The notes: generated by a model from the sequence alone, not told the origin. A DNA stretch of 64,000 nucleotides from Halopseudomonas pelagia (GCF_009497895.1 NZ_CP033116.1:496001-560000); one strand, 5' to 3'; positions 8,715 through 18,099 are shown, counted from the first letter of the stretch. A program made the numbers and translations.

Positions 8715-11189
8715 CTAACTGAACTGCAGCATGCGTTGCACCCTGTGCTTCAGGGTGCTGACGCTGAAGGGTTTGGTCAGCATTTCCATACCGGGTCGCA
8801 TAAAGCCCTGTGCCTGAATGGCATTTTCCGCATAGCCGGTGATCAGCAATACCTTCAAGCCCGGCACCCGTTCCATGGCTTGCCCGGCAAGCTGGTAGCC
8901 ATTCATTCCCGGCAGGCCGATATCGGTAATCAATAGATCGATGCCCTCGTTCGCGCGGAACGTAGCCAGACCAGTCGGCCCATCCTCAGCCTGCAATACA
9001 TCGCAATCGAGATCGCGCAGCATCTCCGTGGCCATATCGCGAATCACAGCTTCATCCTCCACCACCAGCACCTTGAGACCAGTACGCAGCGGGTGTTCTT
9101 CAAGTTGCTCCAACGCGGCAGGTTCTGCCGTCTGCATTTCCTGGAAGCGTGGTAGATAGATATTAATACTGGTGCCGTGGCCTTCTTCAGAAACGATTTC
9201 CAGGTGTCCCTCGCTCTGCTTGACGAAGCCATAGACCATCGACAGACCTAGCCCGGTGCCCTGTTCCTGGGGTTTGGTGGTAAAAAAGGGCTCGGTTGCG
9301 CGTTGCTGAATAATGTCCGACATACCCGTACCGGTGTCGCTGATACAGAGCACTACACACTCATCCACGAGTTTTTTCAGTTGCGATTCGTGGCAGCTAT
9401 TGCTGTTACGCGCAGTCACTTTCAGGGTGCCGCCGTCGGGCATGGCATCACGGGCGTTGATCACTATGTTCAGTACTGCGCTTTCCAACTGATAGGGGTC
9501 ACACAACGTGGTCCACAGCGGGTCTTCGATATCGAACTCGATCAGGCACTGCTCACCCAGGGTACTGCGCATGAGTTTTTCCATGCTGTAGACCAGAGCG
9601 CCGGCATTAACCGGTTTGGGATCCAGCGGCTGGCGCCGAGCGAAGGCCAGCAGGCGGTGAGTCAGCGCTGCAGCACGTTGGGAGGAGTCCATGGCGGTTT
9701 TAACATAGCGCTCGATGGATTCAGGTTGCCCCTGCGCTATACGCATCTGCATCAGCTCCAAAGAGCCCATAATGCCGGTGAGGATGTTATTGAAGTCATG
9801 AGCTATGCCCCCGGTGAGCTGGCCCACCGCTTCCATCTTCTGCGACTGGCGCAATTGTTCTTCGGTTTTCAGCAAGGTTTCGGATTGCAATTTTTCAGCA
9901 GTGACGTGGCGGCCATAGGCGTAAACCGAGTCGCCCCCGGTAGAGGTATACCAGCATATCCACCGGGGGGTGCCGTCCCGATGTTTGCAACGGTGCTCAA
10001 AATCAGTCAGTTGTATACCGACTACCGCACTGTCAAAACCCTTTGCGGAAAACTCGCCATCTTCAGACCAGACAAAATCGAGAAAATGCCGGCCTTCCAC
10101 TTCCTCGGGTTGGTAGCCGAGAATCACCGCCCAAGCAGGGTTAGCCGCGCGGAAAATGCCATCCGGCCCCACGATCGCCAGCAGATCTCGGCAGTTGTGC
10201 CACACCCGGTCGCGCTCGGCGGTTCGCTCGGCCACCCGTTGTTCCAGGGTTTCGTTCATCTCACGCAATACCTGCGTCAGCGCGATATAACGGCGCTCGC
10301 TGGCGCGCAATGCCTCTTGTGACCGATAGGCCGTAGTGACGTCGTAACCCTCGACAAAGATGCCGGTAATCTGGTCATTCTCGTCGCGCACGGGTTCGTA
10401 AATGAAGTCGATGAAGCGGTTGTCGATTGCCCCGTTAGGCAAGCGTCGCAGACTGACTGGCGCCCCCGAGGAGATCACCCGTTCGCCGGTCTGGTAGACC
10501 TGATCCAGCAGATCGTAAAAACCTTGTCCTTCCAGTTCCGGCAAGACTTCGCGCACGGTCTTGCCGGAAAAATCATGGCGGCCGACTAAAGTGGCGAAGG
10601 CTTGGTTGTAGAAATCGAAGGTGTGGGTCGGGCCATTGAGAATGGCGATAAACCCCGGTGCACGTTCAAACAGCTGCCTTTGCCTAAGGCTCTCTTCGGC
10701 CAGCCGCCGCTCAGCCAGTACGCGGGCGGTAATTTCGGTAAGCGGGCAGTAAAAGCCAGCAATTACGCCAGCTTCATCGCGAATCGGCGTGTAAGAAAAG
10801 GTGAAGTGCGTTTCTTCTGAGTAGCCGCGGCGATCGATCATCAACATGATGTCGGCCATATGTACCGATTGCCCGGTGTAGGTGATCTCGATGATCGGGA
10901 GCAGATCCTCGCGAATCTCCGCGAATACCTCAAGAAATGGCTCGCCCAGGGCGGCCGGGTGTTTGTTGCCCAGCACCTGTGCGTACGCATCATTGTAGAT
11001 CAGACGGTGTTCTGGCCCCCAGACGACGAACATGGCCTGATTCGAGCCCAGCACCAGGCTAACCACGGTCTGCAATGGCTGTGGCCAGGTGTCGGGCGTG
11101 CCGAGCGGGGAACTTGCCCAATCATGAATCCGGGTAAGCTGGCCCATCTCGCCCCCACCACCGAGAAAGCCATTGGTCATATTATTCAT
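8715..11189 (-). CDS. Hybrid sensor histidine kinase with three PAS domains and a receiver
   Basis: An 824-residue cytoplasmic kinase without obvious membrane spans. Three PAS/PAC units occupy about residues 35-165, 170-290 and 325-440; the first (WGPEHRLIYNDAY) is of the kind often found in stand-alone PAS kinases. HisKA has His464 in GIAHDFNNILTG, HATPase_c has GTGLGLSM, and the C-terminal receiver has Asp756 in ITDIGLPG. The HDFNN signature belongs to kinases that often act with small receivers. The start ATG at 11189 lacks a good ribosome site; an alternative ATG is at 11180. It lies 31 bases downstream of a single-domain receiver gene on the same strand, so the two form a phosphorelay pair. 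The signal is unknown. Confidence 0.9.
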   Translation of the reverse strand: MNNMTNGFLGGGGEMGQLTRIHDWASSPLGTPDTWPQPLQTVVSLVLGSNQAMFVVWGPEHRLIYNDAYAQVLGNKHPAALGEPFLEVFAEIREDLLPIIEITYTGQSVHMADIMLMIDRRGYSEETHFTFSYTPIRDEAGVIAGFYCPLTEITARVLAERRLAEESLRQRQLFERAPGFIAILNGPTHTFDFYNQAFATLVGRHDFSGKTVREVLPELEGQGFYDLLDQVYQTGERVISSGAPVSLRRLPNGAIDNRFIDFIYEPVRDENDQITGIFVEGYDVTTAYRSQEALRASERRYIALTQVLREMNETLEQRVAERTAERDRVWHNCRDLLAIVGPDGIFRAANPAWAVILGYQPEEVEGRHFLDFVWSEDGEFSAKGFDSAVVGIQLTDFEHRCKHRDGTPRWICWYTSTGGDSVYAYGRHVTAEKLQSETLLKTEEQLRQSQKMEAVGQLTGGIAHDFNNILTGIMGSLELMQMRIAQGQPESIERYVKTAMDSSQRAAALTHRLLAFARRQPLDPKPVNAGALVYSMEKLMRSTLGEQCLIEFDIEDPLWTTLCDPYQLESAVLNIVINARDAMPDGGTLKVTARNSNSCHESQLKKLVDECVVLCISDTGTGMSDIIQQRATEPFFTTKPQEQGTGLGLSMVYGFVKQSEGHLEIVSEEGHGTSINIYLPRFQEMQTAEPAALEQLEEHPLRTGLKVLVVEDEAVIRDMATEMLRDLDCDVLQAEDGPTGLATFRANEGIDLLITDIGLPGMNGYQLAGQAMERVPGLKVLLITGYAENAIQAQGFMRPGMEMLTKPFSVSTLKHRVQRMLQFS

Positions 11190-11220
11190 TTGGTTTGCGT
11201 CTGATTTTCAGATTGTTCTA

Positions 11221-11574
11221 TCAGCTACCCTGGAGGGCCAGCTGAGATAAGCTCTCTGTCAATTCCTGCATATTGTATGGCTTGCAGAATACCGGATAGC
11301 CGGCCCATTCTGCAGGTAAGCCGGCTGCGCCGTACCCAGTGGTAAATACGAACGGAATACCCCGTTCCTTTAATTGTACCGCTAGCGGAAACACCGGCTC
11401 GCCATACAGGCTGATGTCCAGAAGCGCGATATCCATGCTTTCAGACGCACCTATGCGTTGCGCCTGTTCCAGTTCTGTTGCACGCGCTACGACCTCGAAA
11501 CCGCTGTTTGTCAGCATCTCTTCCAACAGCATGCCAATCAGCTCTTCGTCTTCCACTATAAATACTTTGGTCAT
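11221..11574 (-). CDS. Single-domain response regulator (stand-alone receiver)
   Basis: A 117-residue CheY-like receiver with the acidic pocket at residues 8-10 (VEDEE), phosphoacceptor Asp53 in ALLDISLYG and conserved Lys98 in CKPYN. The Thr/Ser switch position falls in FVFTTGYG. There is no output domain, so it probably passes phosphate to or from another protein. The ATG at 11574 has GGAG five bases upstream. It is the first gene of a two-gene unit with the hybrid kinase that follows. Confidence 0.9.
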   Translation of the reverse strand: MTKVFIVEDEELIGMLLEEMLTNSGFEVVARATELEQAQRIGASESMDIALLDISLYGEPVFPLAVQLKERGIPFVFTTGYGAAGLPAEWAGYPVFCKPYNMQELTESLSQLALQGS

Positions 11575-11797
11575 GCTGTCTCCGGCGCATTCGATCCATC
11601 ACAGCCTATGATAGGCAAACGGCTCTGCTTGTTCCTGATAAATATAACTTGCCGGAACTTGGCTGTTCCTGCGGCTACCAATACATGACGGTTATCGTTC
11701 AGGGTGATGATGGCCCTAGGCCGGTATTTTACCGTTATGCAGCTGTATTCGTTAAGTCCGTAGTGTAGGGCTCAGCGTCATTAATGGAGAAATAAAG

Positions 11798-12397
11798 ATG
11801 AATATCAAGAACCAATTCGCATCCTCCTTCTGCGCCGCAAGCTCCAGTAGCCAACCGATAGCAGCCACTGGCCTGGCCAGAAAGGTAGCAGCTACGCTGA
11901 TGCTGAGCATACTGGGAACCGGCTATGCTCTTGCCGATTCCACCAGCGTAACCGTTTCCAAGGTTAATGCTCAGGGCACCAGTGAAGAGGTGGGTCAGAT
12001 CAGCATCGAAGAAACCGAGCATGGCCTGCTGTTTACGCCTGAATTGACGTCGCTGCCAAGCGGCATGCATGGCTTTCACGTGCATGAGCACGGTAGTTGT
12101 TATCCCGCGCACAAGGAAGGGGAAATGTCAGCAGCGGCAAGCGCTGGCGGGCACTTTGACCCGGATGGCAAGGGCGAGCATCTAGGTCCCTATGCTGATG
12201 GCCACCTCGGCGATCTACCCGCACTTTACGTCGACGAGCAGGGCAACGCGGCAACGCCGGTGCTAGCGCCGCGTCTGAAGTCGGTCGAGCAGTTGCAGGG
12301 CCGAGCACTGATGATTCACGCTGGTGGCGACAACTACTCGGATGATCCCAAACCATTGGGCGGCGGCGGCGCCCGCTTGGCTTGCGGTGTGATCTGA
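11798..12397 (+). CDS. sodC: Periplasmic Cu,Zn superoxide dismutase
   Basis: A 199-residue SodC. It dismutates superoxide to oxygen and peroxide in the periplasm. Copper and zinc ligands are visible in FHVHEHG, in GGHFDPDGKGEHLG (bridging His and zinc Asp region) and in ALMIHAGGDNYSD. The disulfide cysteines are in GSCYP and LACGVI. The leader is unusually long: about 28 polar residues precede the hydrophobic segment MLSILGTGYALA, with cleavage probably near ALA/DS, so an internal start is conceivable. The ATG at 11798 has GGAG eight bases upstream, which supports the long form. It stands alone, converging with ppiC. Confidence 0.93.
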   Translation: MNIKNQFASSFCAASSSSQPIAATGLARKVAATLMLSILGTGYALADSTSVTVSKVNAQGTSEEVGQISIEETEHGLLFTPELTSLPSGMHGFHVHEHGSCYPAHKEGEMSAAASAGGHFDPDGKGEHLGPYADGHLGDLPALYVDEQGNAATPVLAPRLKSVEQLQGRALMIHAGGDNYSDDPKPLGGGGARLACGVI

Positions 12398-12416
12398 GCG
12401 TGACAGGTGACCTCAG

Positions 12417-12695
12417 TCAGTCACGGAAGAACACCTGCACCAGGTGATAACCGAACTGGGTCTTGACCGGGCCATGGATCTGCTTGAGTGGCTTCTTGAA
12501 AATGATCTGATCAATAGCGCGGACCATCTGACCCGGTTTGACCTCACCCAGGTCGCCGCCGCGCTTCTTCGACGGGCAGGTGGAGTGCTTTTTTGCCAGC
12601 ACGTCAAAAGCTTCGCCAGCGGCCAGGCGCTTTTTCAGCTGGGCAGCTTCGGCCTCGGTTTTGACCAGTATATGGCGGGCCATGGCGATCGGCAT
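12417..12695 (-). CDS. ppiC: Parvulin peptidyl-prolyl cis-trans isomerase
   Basis: A 92-residue single-domain parvulin, close in length to E. coli PpiC. It catalyses cis-trans isomerisation of X-Pro bonds in the cytoplasm; no signal peptide is present. Hallmarks are ARHILVKTE, KKHSTCPSKKRGGDLGE and FGYHLVQV, which hold the conserved His, Cys and Phe of the active site. The ATG at 12695 has AAGGAG seven bases upstream and is preferred over the internal ATG at 12683. It follows hexR by 51 bases on the same strand and may be partly co-transcribed. Confidence 0.95.
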   Translation of the reverse strand: MPIAMARHILVKTEAEAAQLKKRLAAGEAFDVLAKKHSTCPSKKRGGDLGEVKPGQMVRAIDQIIFKKPLKQIHGPVKTQFGYHLVQVFFRD

Positions 12696-12746
12696 TGGCG
12701 CTCCTTGGGTGTCTAAAAATGCAGGTTAATCGGTTCTGAAGACAGT

Positions 12747-13622
12747 TCAGTCCTGGCCTTCTGCGGCGCGCTGACCAGCCTTGTGGGTCAGGCGCAGGCC
12801 GCGAAGGCTGCGTTTGACGTTCTTCAGGTGGTTGACCAGTTCGGGCCCGCGGCGCATGGCCATGCCCATGGCCAGCACGTCGATCACCACCAGATGCGCG
12901 ATGCGTGAGGACAGCGGCGTGTAGATGTCAGTGTCCTCGGTCACATCAATGGCAATGTGAATACTGCCCAGATCCGCCAGCGGCGTGTGGCTGGGGCACA
13001 GGCAGATCAGCGTCGCCCCGGTCTCTGCGACCAGCGCTGCCGAATGCAGCAGGTCCTTGGTGCGACCGGTTTGCGAAATGGCCACGGCTACATCCTCCGG
13101 CCCCAGCGTCACGGCAGACATCGCCTGCATATGCGGGTCGGAATAAGCCGCGGTGGAGACCTGCAGGCGAAAGAACTTGTGCTGCGCATCGCTGGCAACC
13201 GCCCCCGATGCGCCGAAGCCGTAGAACTCCACCCGGCGAGCGACGCTCAGGGCAGCGATCGCCTGTTCCAGCCGCAGCGGATCAAGGCTCTCGCGCACCT
13301 CCATCAGCGTTGCCAGGGTGGTATCGAAAATCTTGTGCGAGAGTTGGTCGGTGTTATCGTCTTCGCTGATAGAAAACTGCCCGAAGCTCGCACCCGCAGC
13401 CAGACTCTGCGCCAGCCGCAGCTTCAGATCCTGAAATCCGGTACAGCCAATGGCCCGGCAGAAGCGCACGATGGTCGGTTCGCTGACACCCACCTCCCGC
13501 GCCAGGTCGGCCATGGACGAGTGCATGACCAACGCAGCGTGGGCGAGTACATGGTCAGCCACCTTCAGCTCGGACTTGCGGAGCAGGAGGCGACTGGCGG
13601 CGATATGCTGGAGCAGATTCAC
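12747..13622 (-). CDS. hexR: HexR, RpiR-family regulator of glucose metabolism
   Basis: A 291-residue RpiR-family repressor with an N-terminal HTH_6 domain (DLAREVGVSEPTIVRFCRAI, about residues 38-57) and a C-terminal SIS sugar-phosphate isomerase fold (about 125-255; YGFGASGAVASDAQHKFFR, AISQTGRTKD). HexR senses 2-keto-3-deoxy-6-phosphogluconate and controls zwf, edd/eda and gap genes in Pseudomonas. Identity is supported by the divergent zwf and the operator between them. The start is a GTG at 13622 with only a weak ribosome site. Compared with P. putida HexR as remembered, it is clearly diverged in the N-terminal 40 residues. Confidence 0.9.
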   Translation of the reverse strand: MNLLQHIAASRLLLRKSELKVADHVLAHAALVMHSSMADLAREVGVSEPTIVRFCRAIGCTGFQDLKLRLAQSLAAGASFGQFSISEDDNTDQLSHKIFDTTLATLMEVRESLDPLRLEQAIAALSVARRVEFYGFGASGAVASDAQHKFFRLQVSTAAYSDPHMQAMSAVTLGPEDVAVAISQTGRTKDLLHSAALVAETGATLICLCPSHTPLADLGSIHIAIDVTEDTDIYTPLSSRIAHLVVIDVLAMGMAMRRGPELVNHLKNVKRSLRGLRLTHKAGQRAAEGQD

Positions 13623-13662
13623 GTTGGCTTCATGTTAGTCTGAGGATCTGGAGGATCGATTC

Positions 13663-13679
13663 TTGTAGTTATACTACAA
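13663..13679. promoter_or_regulatory. HexR operator over divergent -10 elements
   Basis: TTGTAGTTATACTACAA has perfect 7-bp inverted arms around TAT and fits the published gammaproteobacterial HexR motif TGTARTWWWAYTACA exactly. It lies 41 bases before hexR and 46 bases before zwf. TATACT on the plus strand and TATAAC on the minus strand sit inside it and could be -10 elements, so a bound dimer would block both promoters. Confidence 0.85.
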
Positions 13680-13724
13680 AAATCCGCTCTTCGCCTTGAT
13701 CCTGAGACTATCTGGAGACGCATC

Positions 13725-15191
13725 GTGCCTTCGCAACACCGCGCGGCCTGTGACATTGTAGTGTTTGGCGGGACCGGTGACCTGGCGCTACGCAAACTGT
13801 TGCCGGCGCTATACTACCTGCATCGCGATAATCATCTGCATCCGGCTACCCGGGTCCTGGCGCTGGCGCGTGCTCGGCATGAGTTGCCTGCTTATCACCA
13901 GCTGGTGCAACGGCATGTCAGCCAGTACGTGGCCCAGGGCGATTTCGATCAGCACAGCTGGGACAGCTTTGCCGAGCGGCTCGACTACATGAGCCTGGAT
14001 GTCAGCCAGCGGGTGGAATTTCCCAAGCTGGCCAAGGCCCTGGGCAAAAAATCCGATCGGGTGCGGCTGTTCTACCTGGCTACCTTCCCCAACCTGTTTG
14101 CCGCCACCGCCCGGCATCTGGCATCGGTCGGTTTGACCGATGGGCGCTCGCGCATCGTTCTGGAGAAACCGCTGGGGCAGAGCCTGCCTACCGCCAATGC
14201 GATCAACGACGGCATTGGCAGCGTATTCGACGAGGCGCGGGTATTCCGCATCGATCACTACCTGGGCAAGGAAGCGGTGCAGAACCTGCTGGCGCTACGC
14301 TTTGGCAACGCGCTGTTCGAGCCGTTGTGGCGCAATGCGCATATCGATCATGTACAGATCAGCGTGATGGAAACCGTGGGCGTGGAGAATCGCGGGGATT
14401 ACTACGATCACGCTGGCGCCATGCGTGACATGGTGCAGAACCACCTGCTCCAGCTACTGTGTCTAGTGGCCATGGAGGCGCCGGTGCATTTCGAGCCGGA
14501 GGCCGTGCGTAACGAGAAACTGAAAATCCTCGAGGCATTGCGGCCGATTTCGGGGATGGACGTACAGGACAGCACCGTACGCGGGCAATATTCCAATGGT
14601 GAGCGCGCTGGCGAAAAACTGCCGGCGTATTACTTTGAAAAAAGTGTCGACCACGACAGCAACACCGAAACCTTCGTCGCCCTCAAAGCCGAAATAGATA
14701 ATTGGCGCTGGGCTGGCGTGCCTTTTTACCTGCGCACCGGCAAGGCGCTGGCGCAGCGCAAGTCGGAGATCGTCATCCAGTTCAAGGCGGTGCCTTACCG
14801 GCTGTTTGGCGGCAGCGATGAACCAGCCCATAACCGTCTGGTGATTCGCCTGCAACCGGATGAAAGCATCAGTCTGTCGCTGATGGCCAAGACCCCCGGG
14901 CGCGGCATGGCTCTGCAGGAAGTCGAGCTGGATCTGAATTTCGCCGATGCGTTCAAGCGCCGTCGCTGGGACGCCTACGAGCGCTTACTACTGGATGTGA
15001 TCGAAGGCGACGCCACCCTGTTTATGCGTCGTGACGAAATTGAGGCCGCCTGGCGCTGGGTCGACCCGATCATTCAAGGCTGGCAGGACTGCTACCGCTC
15101 GCCCAAACGTTACGCTGCCGGCAGCTGGGGGCCGGATGCGGCAGACAGCCTGCTGGACCGGCTCGGCCACGCCTGGCTGGACGAGCGTTAG
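13725..15191 (+). CDS. zwf: Glucose-6-phosphate 1-dehydrogenase
   Basis: A 488-residue G6PDH that oxidises glucose-6-phosphate to 6-phosphogluconolactone with NAD(P)+, feeding the Entner-Doudoroff and oxidative pentose phosphate routes in the cytoplasm. The Rossmann motif is GGTGDLALRKLLPALY near the N-terminus, EKPLGQ follows, and the active-site signature RIDHYLGKE is present. Length is normal. The start is a GTG at 13725 with GGAG seven bases upstream. It is divergent from hexR across a HexR operator. Unlike the zwf-pgl-eda operon of other Pseudomonas, no 6-phosphogluconolactonase or KDPG aldolase gene follows; a GGDEF-EAL gene faces it instead. Confidence 0.96.
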   Translation: MPSQHRAACDIVVFGGTGDLALRKLLPALYYLHRDNHLHPATRVLALARARHELPAYHQLVQRHVSQYVAQGDFDQHSWDSFAERLDYMSLDVSQRVEFPKLAKALGKKSDRVRLFYLATFPNLFAATARHLASVGLTDGRSRIVLEKPLGQSLPTANAINDGIGSVFDEARVFRIDHYLGKEAVQNLLALRFGNALFEPLWRNAHIDHVQISVMETVGVENRGDYYDHAGAMRDMVQNHLLQLLCLVAMEAPVHFEPEAVRNEKLKILEALRPISGMDVQDSTVRGQYSNGERAGEKLPAYYFEKSVDHDSNTETFVALKAEIDNWRWAGVPFYLRTGKALAQRKSEIVIQFKAVPYRLFGGSDEPAHNRLVIRLQPDESISLSLMAKTPGRGMALQEVELDLNFADAFKRRRWDAYERLLLDVIEGDATLFMRRDEIEAAWRWVDPIIQGWQDCYRSPKRYAAGSWGPDAADSLLDRLGHAWLDER

Positions 15192-15231
15192 ATTTTCCCA
15201 GTACGTTCAGGCTACAAGCTGGATCAAGCTT

Positions 15232-18099
15232 TTATTCCGCTGCCTGAGCTTCGGCATTTTCCAGCAGCAGGGCGGTAAAGCCAGTGGCCGGTAGCGGACG
15301 GCTGATCAGATACCCTTGCACTTCGTCACAGCCGTGTTGCTTGAGAAAGCTCAACTGCCCGGCCTCCTCGACACCTTCAGCCACCACGTTCATGTTCAAG
15401 CTATGCGCCATGGCGATAATGGCGCGGACGATTGCCGCATCGTGATCGGCCGCGTTGTTTTCGCTGAATTCGTTCAGCTCGCTGATAAACGCGCGGTCGA
15501 TCTTCAGCGTGCTGATCGGGAAGCGCTTCAGATACGCCAGTGACGAGTAACCGGTACCAAAGTCGTCGATGGCCAGCTTGATGCCCATTTTCTGCAATGC
15601 AGCGATGTTTTCCGTGACCGCATCCAGGTGTTCGAGCAGCATGCTTTCGGTCAGTTCCAGTTCGAGCATTTCCGCAGGCAGATTGGCGCTGGCGAGAATC
15701 TGCGCGATCCGCTCGGCAAAGTGATTCTGGCGTAACTGCTGCACTGACAGGTTCACCGCCACGCGTATTGGTGCCGGCCCGCAGTGGTACCACTCGGCCG
15801 CCTGCTGACAGGCCTTGACCAGCACTGCATCGCCCAGGGCGATGATCATGCCGGTTTCTTCGGCAATTTCGATGAAATGCCCGGGCATGATCAGCCCGCG
15901 CTCAGGGTGCTGCCAGCGCACCAACGCTTCTGCGCCGCCGATCTGATCAGTGGCCAGGTGCAACTTGGGCTGGTAATGCACCACCAGTTGGTCGTCATCC
16001 AGGGCTTTGCGCAGTTGGTTTTCCAGCTGCAGGCGATCCAGGCTGTAGGCCTGCAGGCTGTCGGTGAAAAACTGGAAGCCGTTGCCGCCCAGATGTTTGG
16101 CGTGCTGCATCGCCTGGTTGGCCTGGGTGATCAGCACCAGATTGTCGCGCGCGGTTTTCGGGAACTGGCTGATGCCAACCGAGGCGGTGACGATCAATTC
16201 ATGCTCGCCGATAGTCACCGGCTGGCGCAGTACTTCTAGCACCTGATCAGCACGGTGGGCGAGCTGCTCGGGCTGGGTATCGTCTTCGATGATGATGACA
16301 AATTCGTCCGCCGACAGACGCGCCAGGGAGTTGGATTCCGGCGTCAGCTCGCGCAAGCGCACCGCCACTTGTTGCAGCAGTTCATCGGCTACCTTGTGGC
16401 CGAGGGTGTCATTGATGTACTTGAAGCGATCCAGATCCACATGCATCAACGCCAGCGTGCTGCCATTCTGCCGCGCCCTGGAGGTCGCCTCCTGCAGCCG
16501 CTGGGTAAACATGTTGCGGTTGGCCAGCTGGGTCAGGGCGTCGTGGGTGGTCAGGTACTGCAATTGCTCTTCGGTCTGGCGATGCACGCTCAGATCAGCA
16601 AAAAAACCGACGTAGTGGCTGATGGTGCCACTGCTGTCGCGCACTACCGCCAGCTGCATCCACTGCGGATACAGCTCACCGCTGCGGCGCTGGCCGACGC
16701 GCTCACCCTCCCAGCGATCCGCCGTCTGCAGCGAGTTTTTCAGATCTTCCAGGGATTGCTGGTTCTTGCTCTGTACTACCGGGTCGTAGATCGGATGACC
16801 GATGCATTCTTCCAGCGCGTAGCCGGTTATCACACTGAAAGCGTGGTTGACCGAGAGAATTCGCAGCTCCGGGTCAAGAATGAAAATACCTTCGGCAGTG
16901 GCCTGAAATACCGTCGCGGCCAACTGCGCCTGCTCATCCTGCTGCTTGCGCGCACTGACATCGCGACGGGTGCCGATCATGCGCAGCACGCGACCGTGTT
17001 CGTCACGTGCCACGGCACGGCCGCTGTCCTCCACCCAGATCCAGGAGCCATCGGCATGCTTGACCCGATACTCGATGCGATAAGACGGGATCTGGCCCTT
17101 CATGTGCTTGAGCAGTGTATCGCGCACCAGTGGCGAGTCATCCGGATGCAGGCGCGGCTTGAGGTGGTGCAGCATCGAGGTGACCGAGTCCTCTTCCAGC
17201 CCGAATATTTCTTCGACATGCGAATGGTAGACGCGATCGCTCACCAGATCCCAGTCCCACAGACCCAGCTGACTGGCATCCAGCGCCAGGCTGAGCTGAG
17301 CTTCGCTGGCCTGCAGGGCATCACTGGCCTGTTGCAGCTCCAGAGTACGCCGGGACACCCGCTCTTCCAGCTCGGTGTGGCTTTCGCGCAGGCGTTGCTC
17401 GGCTTGCCTGCGCTGCTGTATCTCGCGGGTCAGTTGCTGGTTCAGAGCTTCGGCTTGCTGGCGCGAATCGTCCAGCCCGGCTACCAACGCCTCATTACGG
17501 GCGTTGGCCCGCATCGCCATGCTCACTGAACGGTTGATAAAGGCAGCGCCCAGCAACAGACAACCAAACAGGGTCACGCCCATCAGCCCCCAGTACGGGC
17601 TGGTAGGCCCGCCCTGACCCAGCAGGTACAAGGTGGGAGGTAACCAGGCAGGTACGGCGAAGGTCACAAACGCCATAAAACGGCTGGCGTAGATAATGCT
17701 CACGCAGAGGCTGACGCCGGCAGTCAGGCCATAGGCGGGAGCTTGCAGATTGAATGTATCGAGCGGCACCAGATACAGCTGAACCCAGGCCAGGCACATT
17801 CCTGACGCCAGGTTGCCGAGATAGAACAGCAGGGTCCAACGCAGCCGCAAGCGCGTGTTCGGTGGCGCCTGCCGGTAGTGACGCACCAGCAGGCTGCGCA
17901 ACAGCATCAGAACGGCTACCACGGTCAGCCAGCCGAGCAGCATGCTGCGCGGCGCGGCATTCCACATCAGGGTGGTAATCACCAGGGCGCTGAGCATGAT
18001 CAGCCATTGGGGGAGTCGTGAGTACTCATACAGCGTATCGAGTTCGCGGATACGCCGGTCCTGCCGGTTGACGACTGGTTGTAATGGGGGAAACGTCAT
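15232..18099 (-). CDS. Membrane PAS-GGDEF-EAL protein, probable c-di-GMP phosphodiesterase
   Basis: A 955-residue inner-membrane protein. Five or six hydrophobic helices fill residues about 30-200, followed by a Gln-rich coiled coil (about 215-270), two PAS/PAC units (about 275-395 and 400-520), GGDEF (about 525-690) and EAL (about 700-950). The cyclase motif is SADEF instead of GGDEF, so diguanylate cyclase activity is doubtful. The EAL half keeps EALVRW, LELTES, DDFGTGYSS, LKIDRAF and AEGVEE, all the usual metal and catalytic residues, so it probably hydrolyses c-di-GMP, perhaps with GTP bound to the degenerate GGDEF. The ATG at 18099 has AGAGGAA upstream. It is convergent with zwf and divergent from uvrD. 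Confidence 0.9.
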   Translation of the reverse strand: MTFPPLQPVVNRQDRRIRELDTLYEYSRLPQWLIMLSALVITTLMWNAAPRSMLLGWLTVVAVLMLLRSLLVRHYRQAPPNTRLRLRWTLLFYLGNLASGMCLAWVQLYLVPLDTFNLQAPAYGLTAGVSLCVSIIYASRFMAFVTFAVPAWLPPTLYLLGQGGPTSPYWGLMGVTLFGCLLLGAAFINRSVSMAMRANARNEALVAGLDDSRQQAEALNQQLTREIQQRRQAEQRLRESHTELEERVSRRTLELQQASDALQASEAQLSLALDASQLGLWDWDLVSDRVYHSHVEEIFGLEEDSVTSMLHHLKPRLHPDDSPLVRDTLLKHMKGQIPSYRIEYRVKHADGSWIWVEDSGRAVARDEHGRVLRMIGTRRDVSARKQQDEQAQLAATVFQATAEGIFILDPELRILSVNHAFSVITGYALEECIGHPIYDPVVQSKNQQSLEDLKNSLQTADRWEGERVGQRRSGELYPQWMQLAVVRDSSGTISHYVGFFADLSVHRQTEEQLQYLTTHDALTQLANRNMFTQRLQEATSRARQNGSTLALMHVDLDRFKYINDTLGHKVADELLQQVAVRLRELTPESNSLARLSADEFVIIIEDDTQPEQLAHRADQVLEVLRQPVTIGEHELIVTASVGISQFPKTARDNLVLITQANQAMQHAKHLGGNGFQFFTDSLQAYSLDRLQLENQLRKALDDDQLVVHYQPKLHLATDQIGGAEALVRWQHPERGLIMPGHFIEIAEETGMIIALGDAVLVKACQQAAEWYHCGPAPIRVAVNLSVQQLRQNHFAERIAQILASANLPAEMLELELTESMLLEHLDAVTENIAALQKMGIKLAIDDFGTGYSSLAYLKRFPISTLKIDRAFISELNEFSENNAADHDAAIVRAIIAMAHSLNMNVVAEGVEEAGQLSFLKQHGCDEVQGYLISRPLPATGFTALLLENAEAQAAE

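Noticed and set aside
16255..17529. 424-codon open frame antisense to the GGDEF-EAL gene
   Set aside because: It is opposite PAS and GGDEF coding sequence; no motif or ribosome site.
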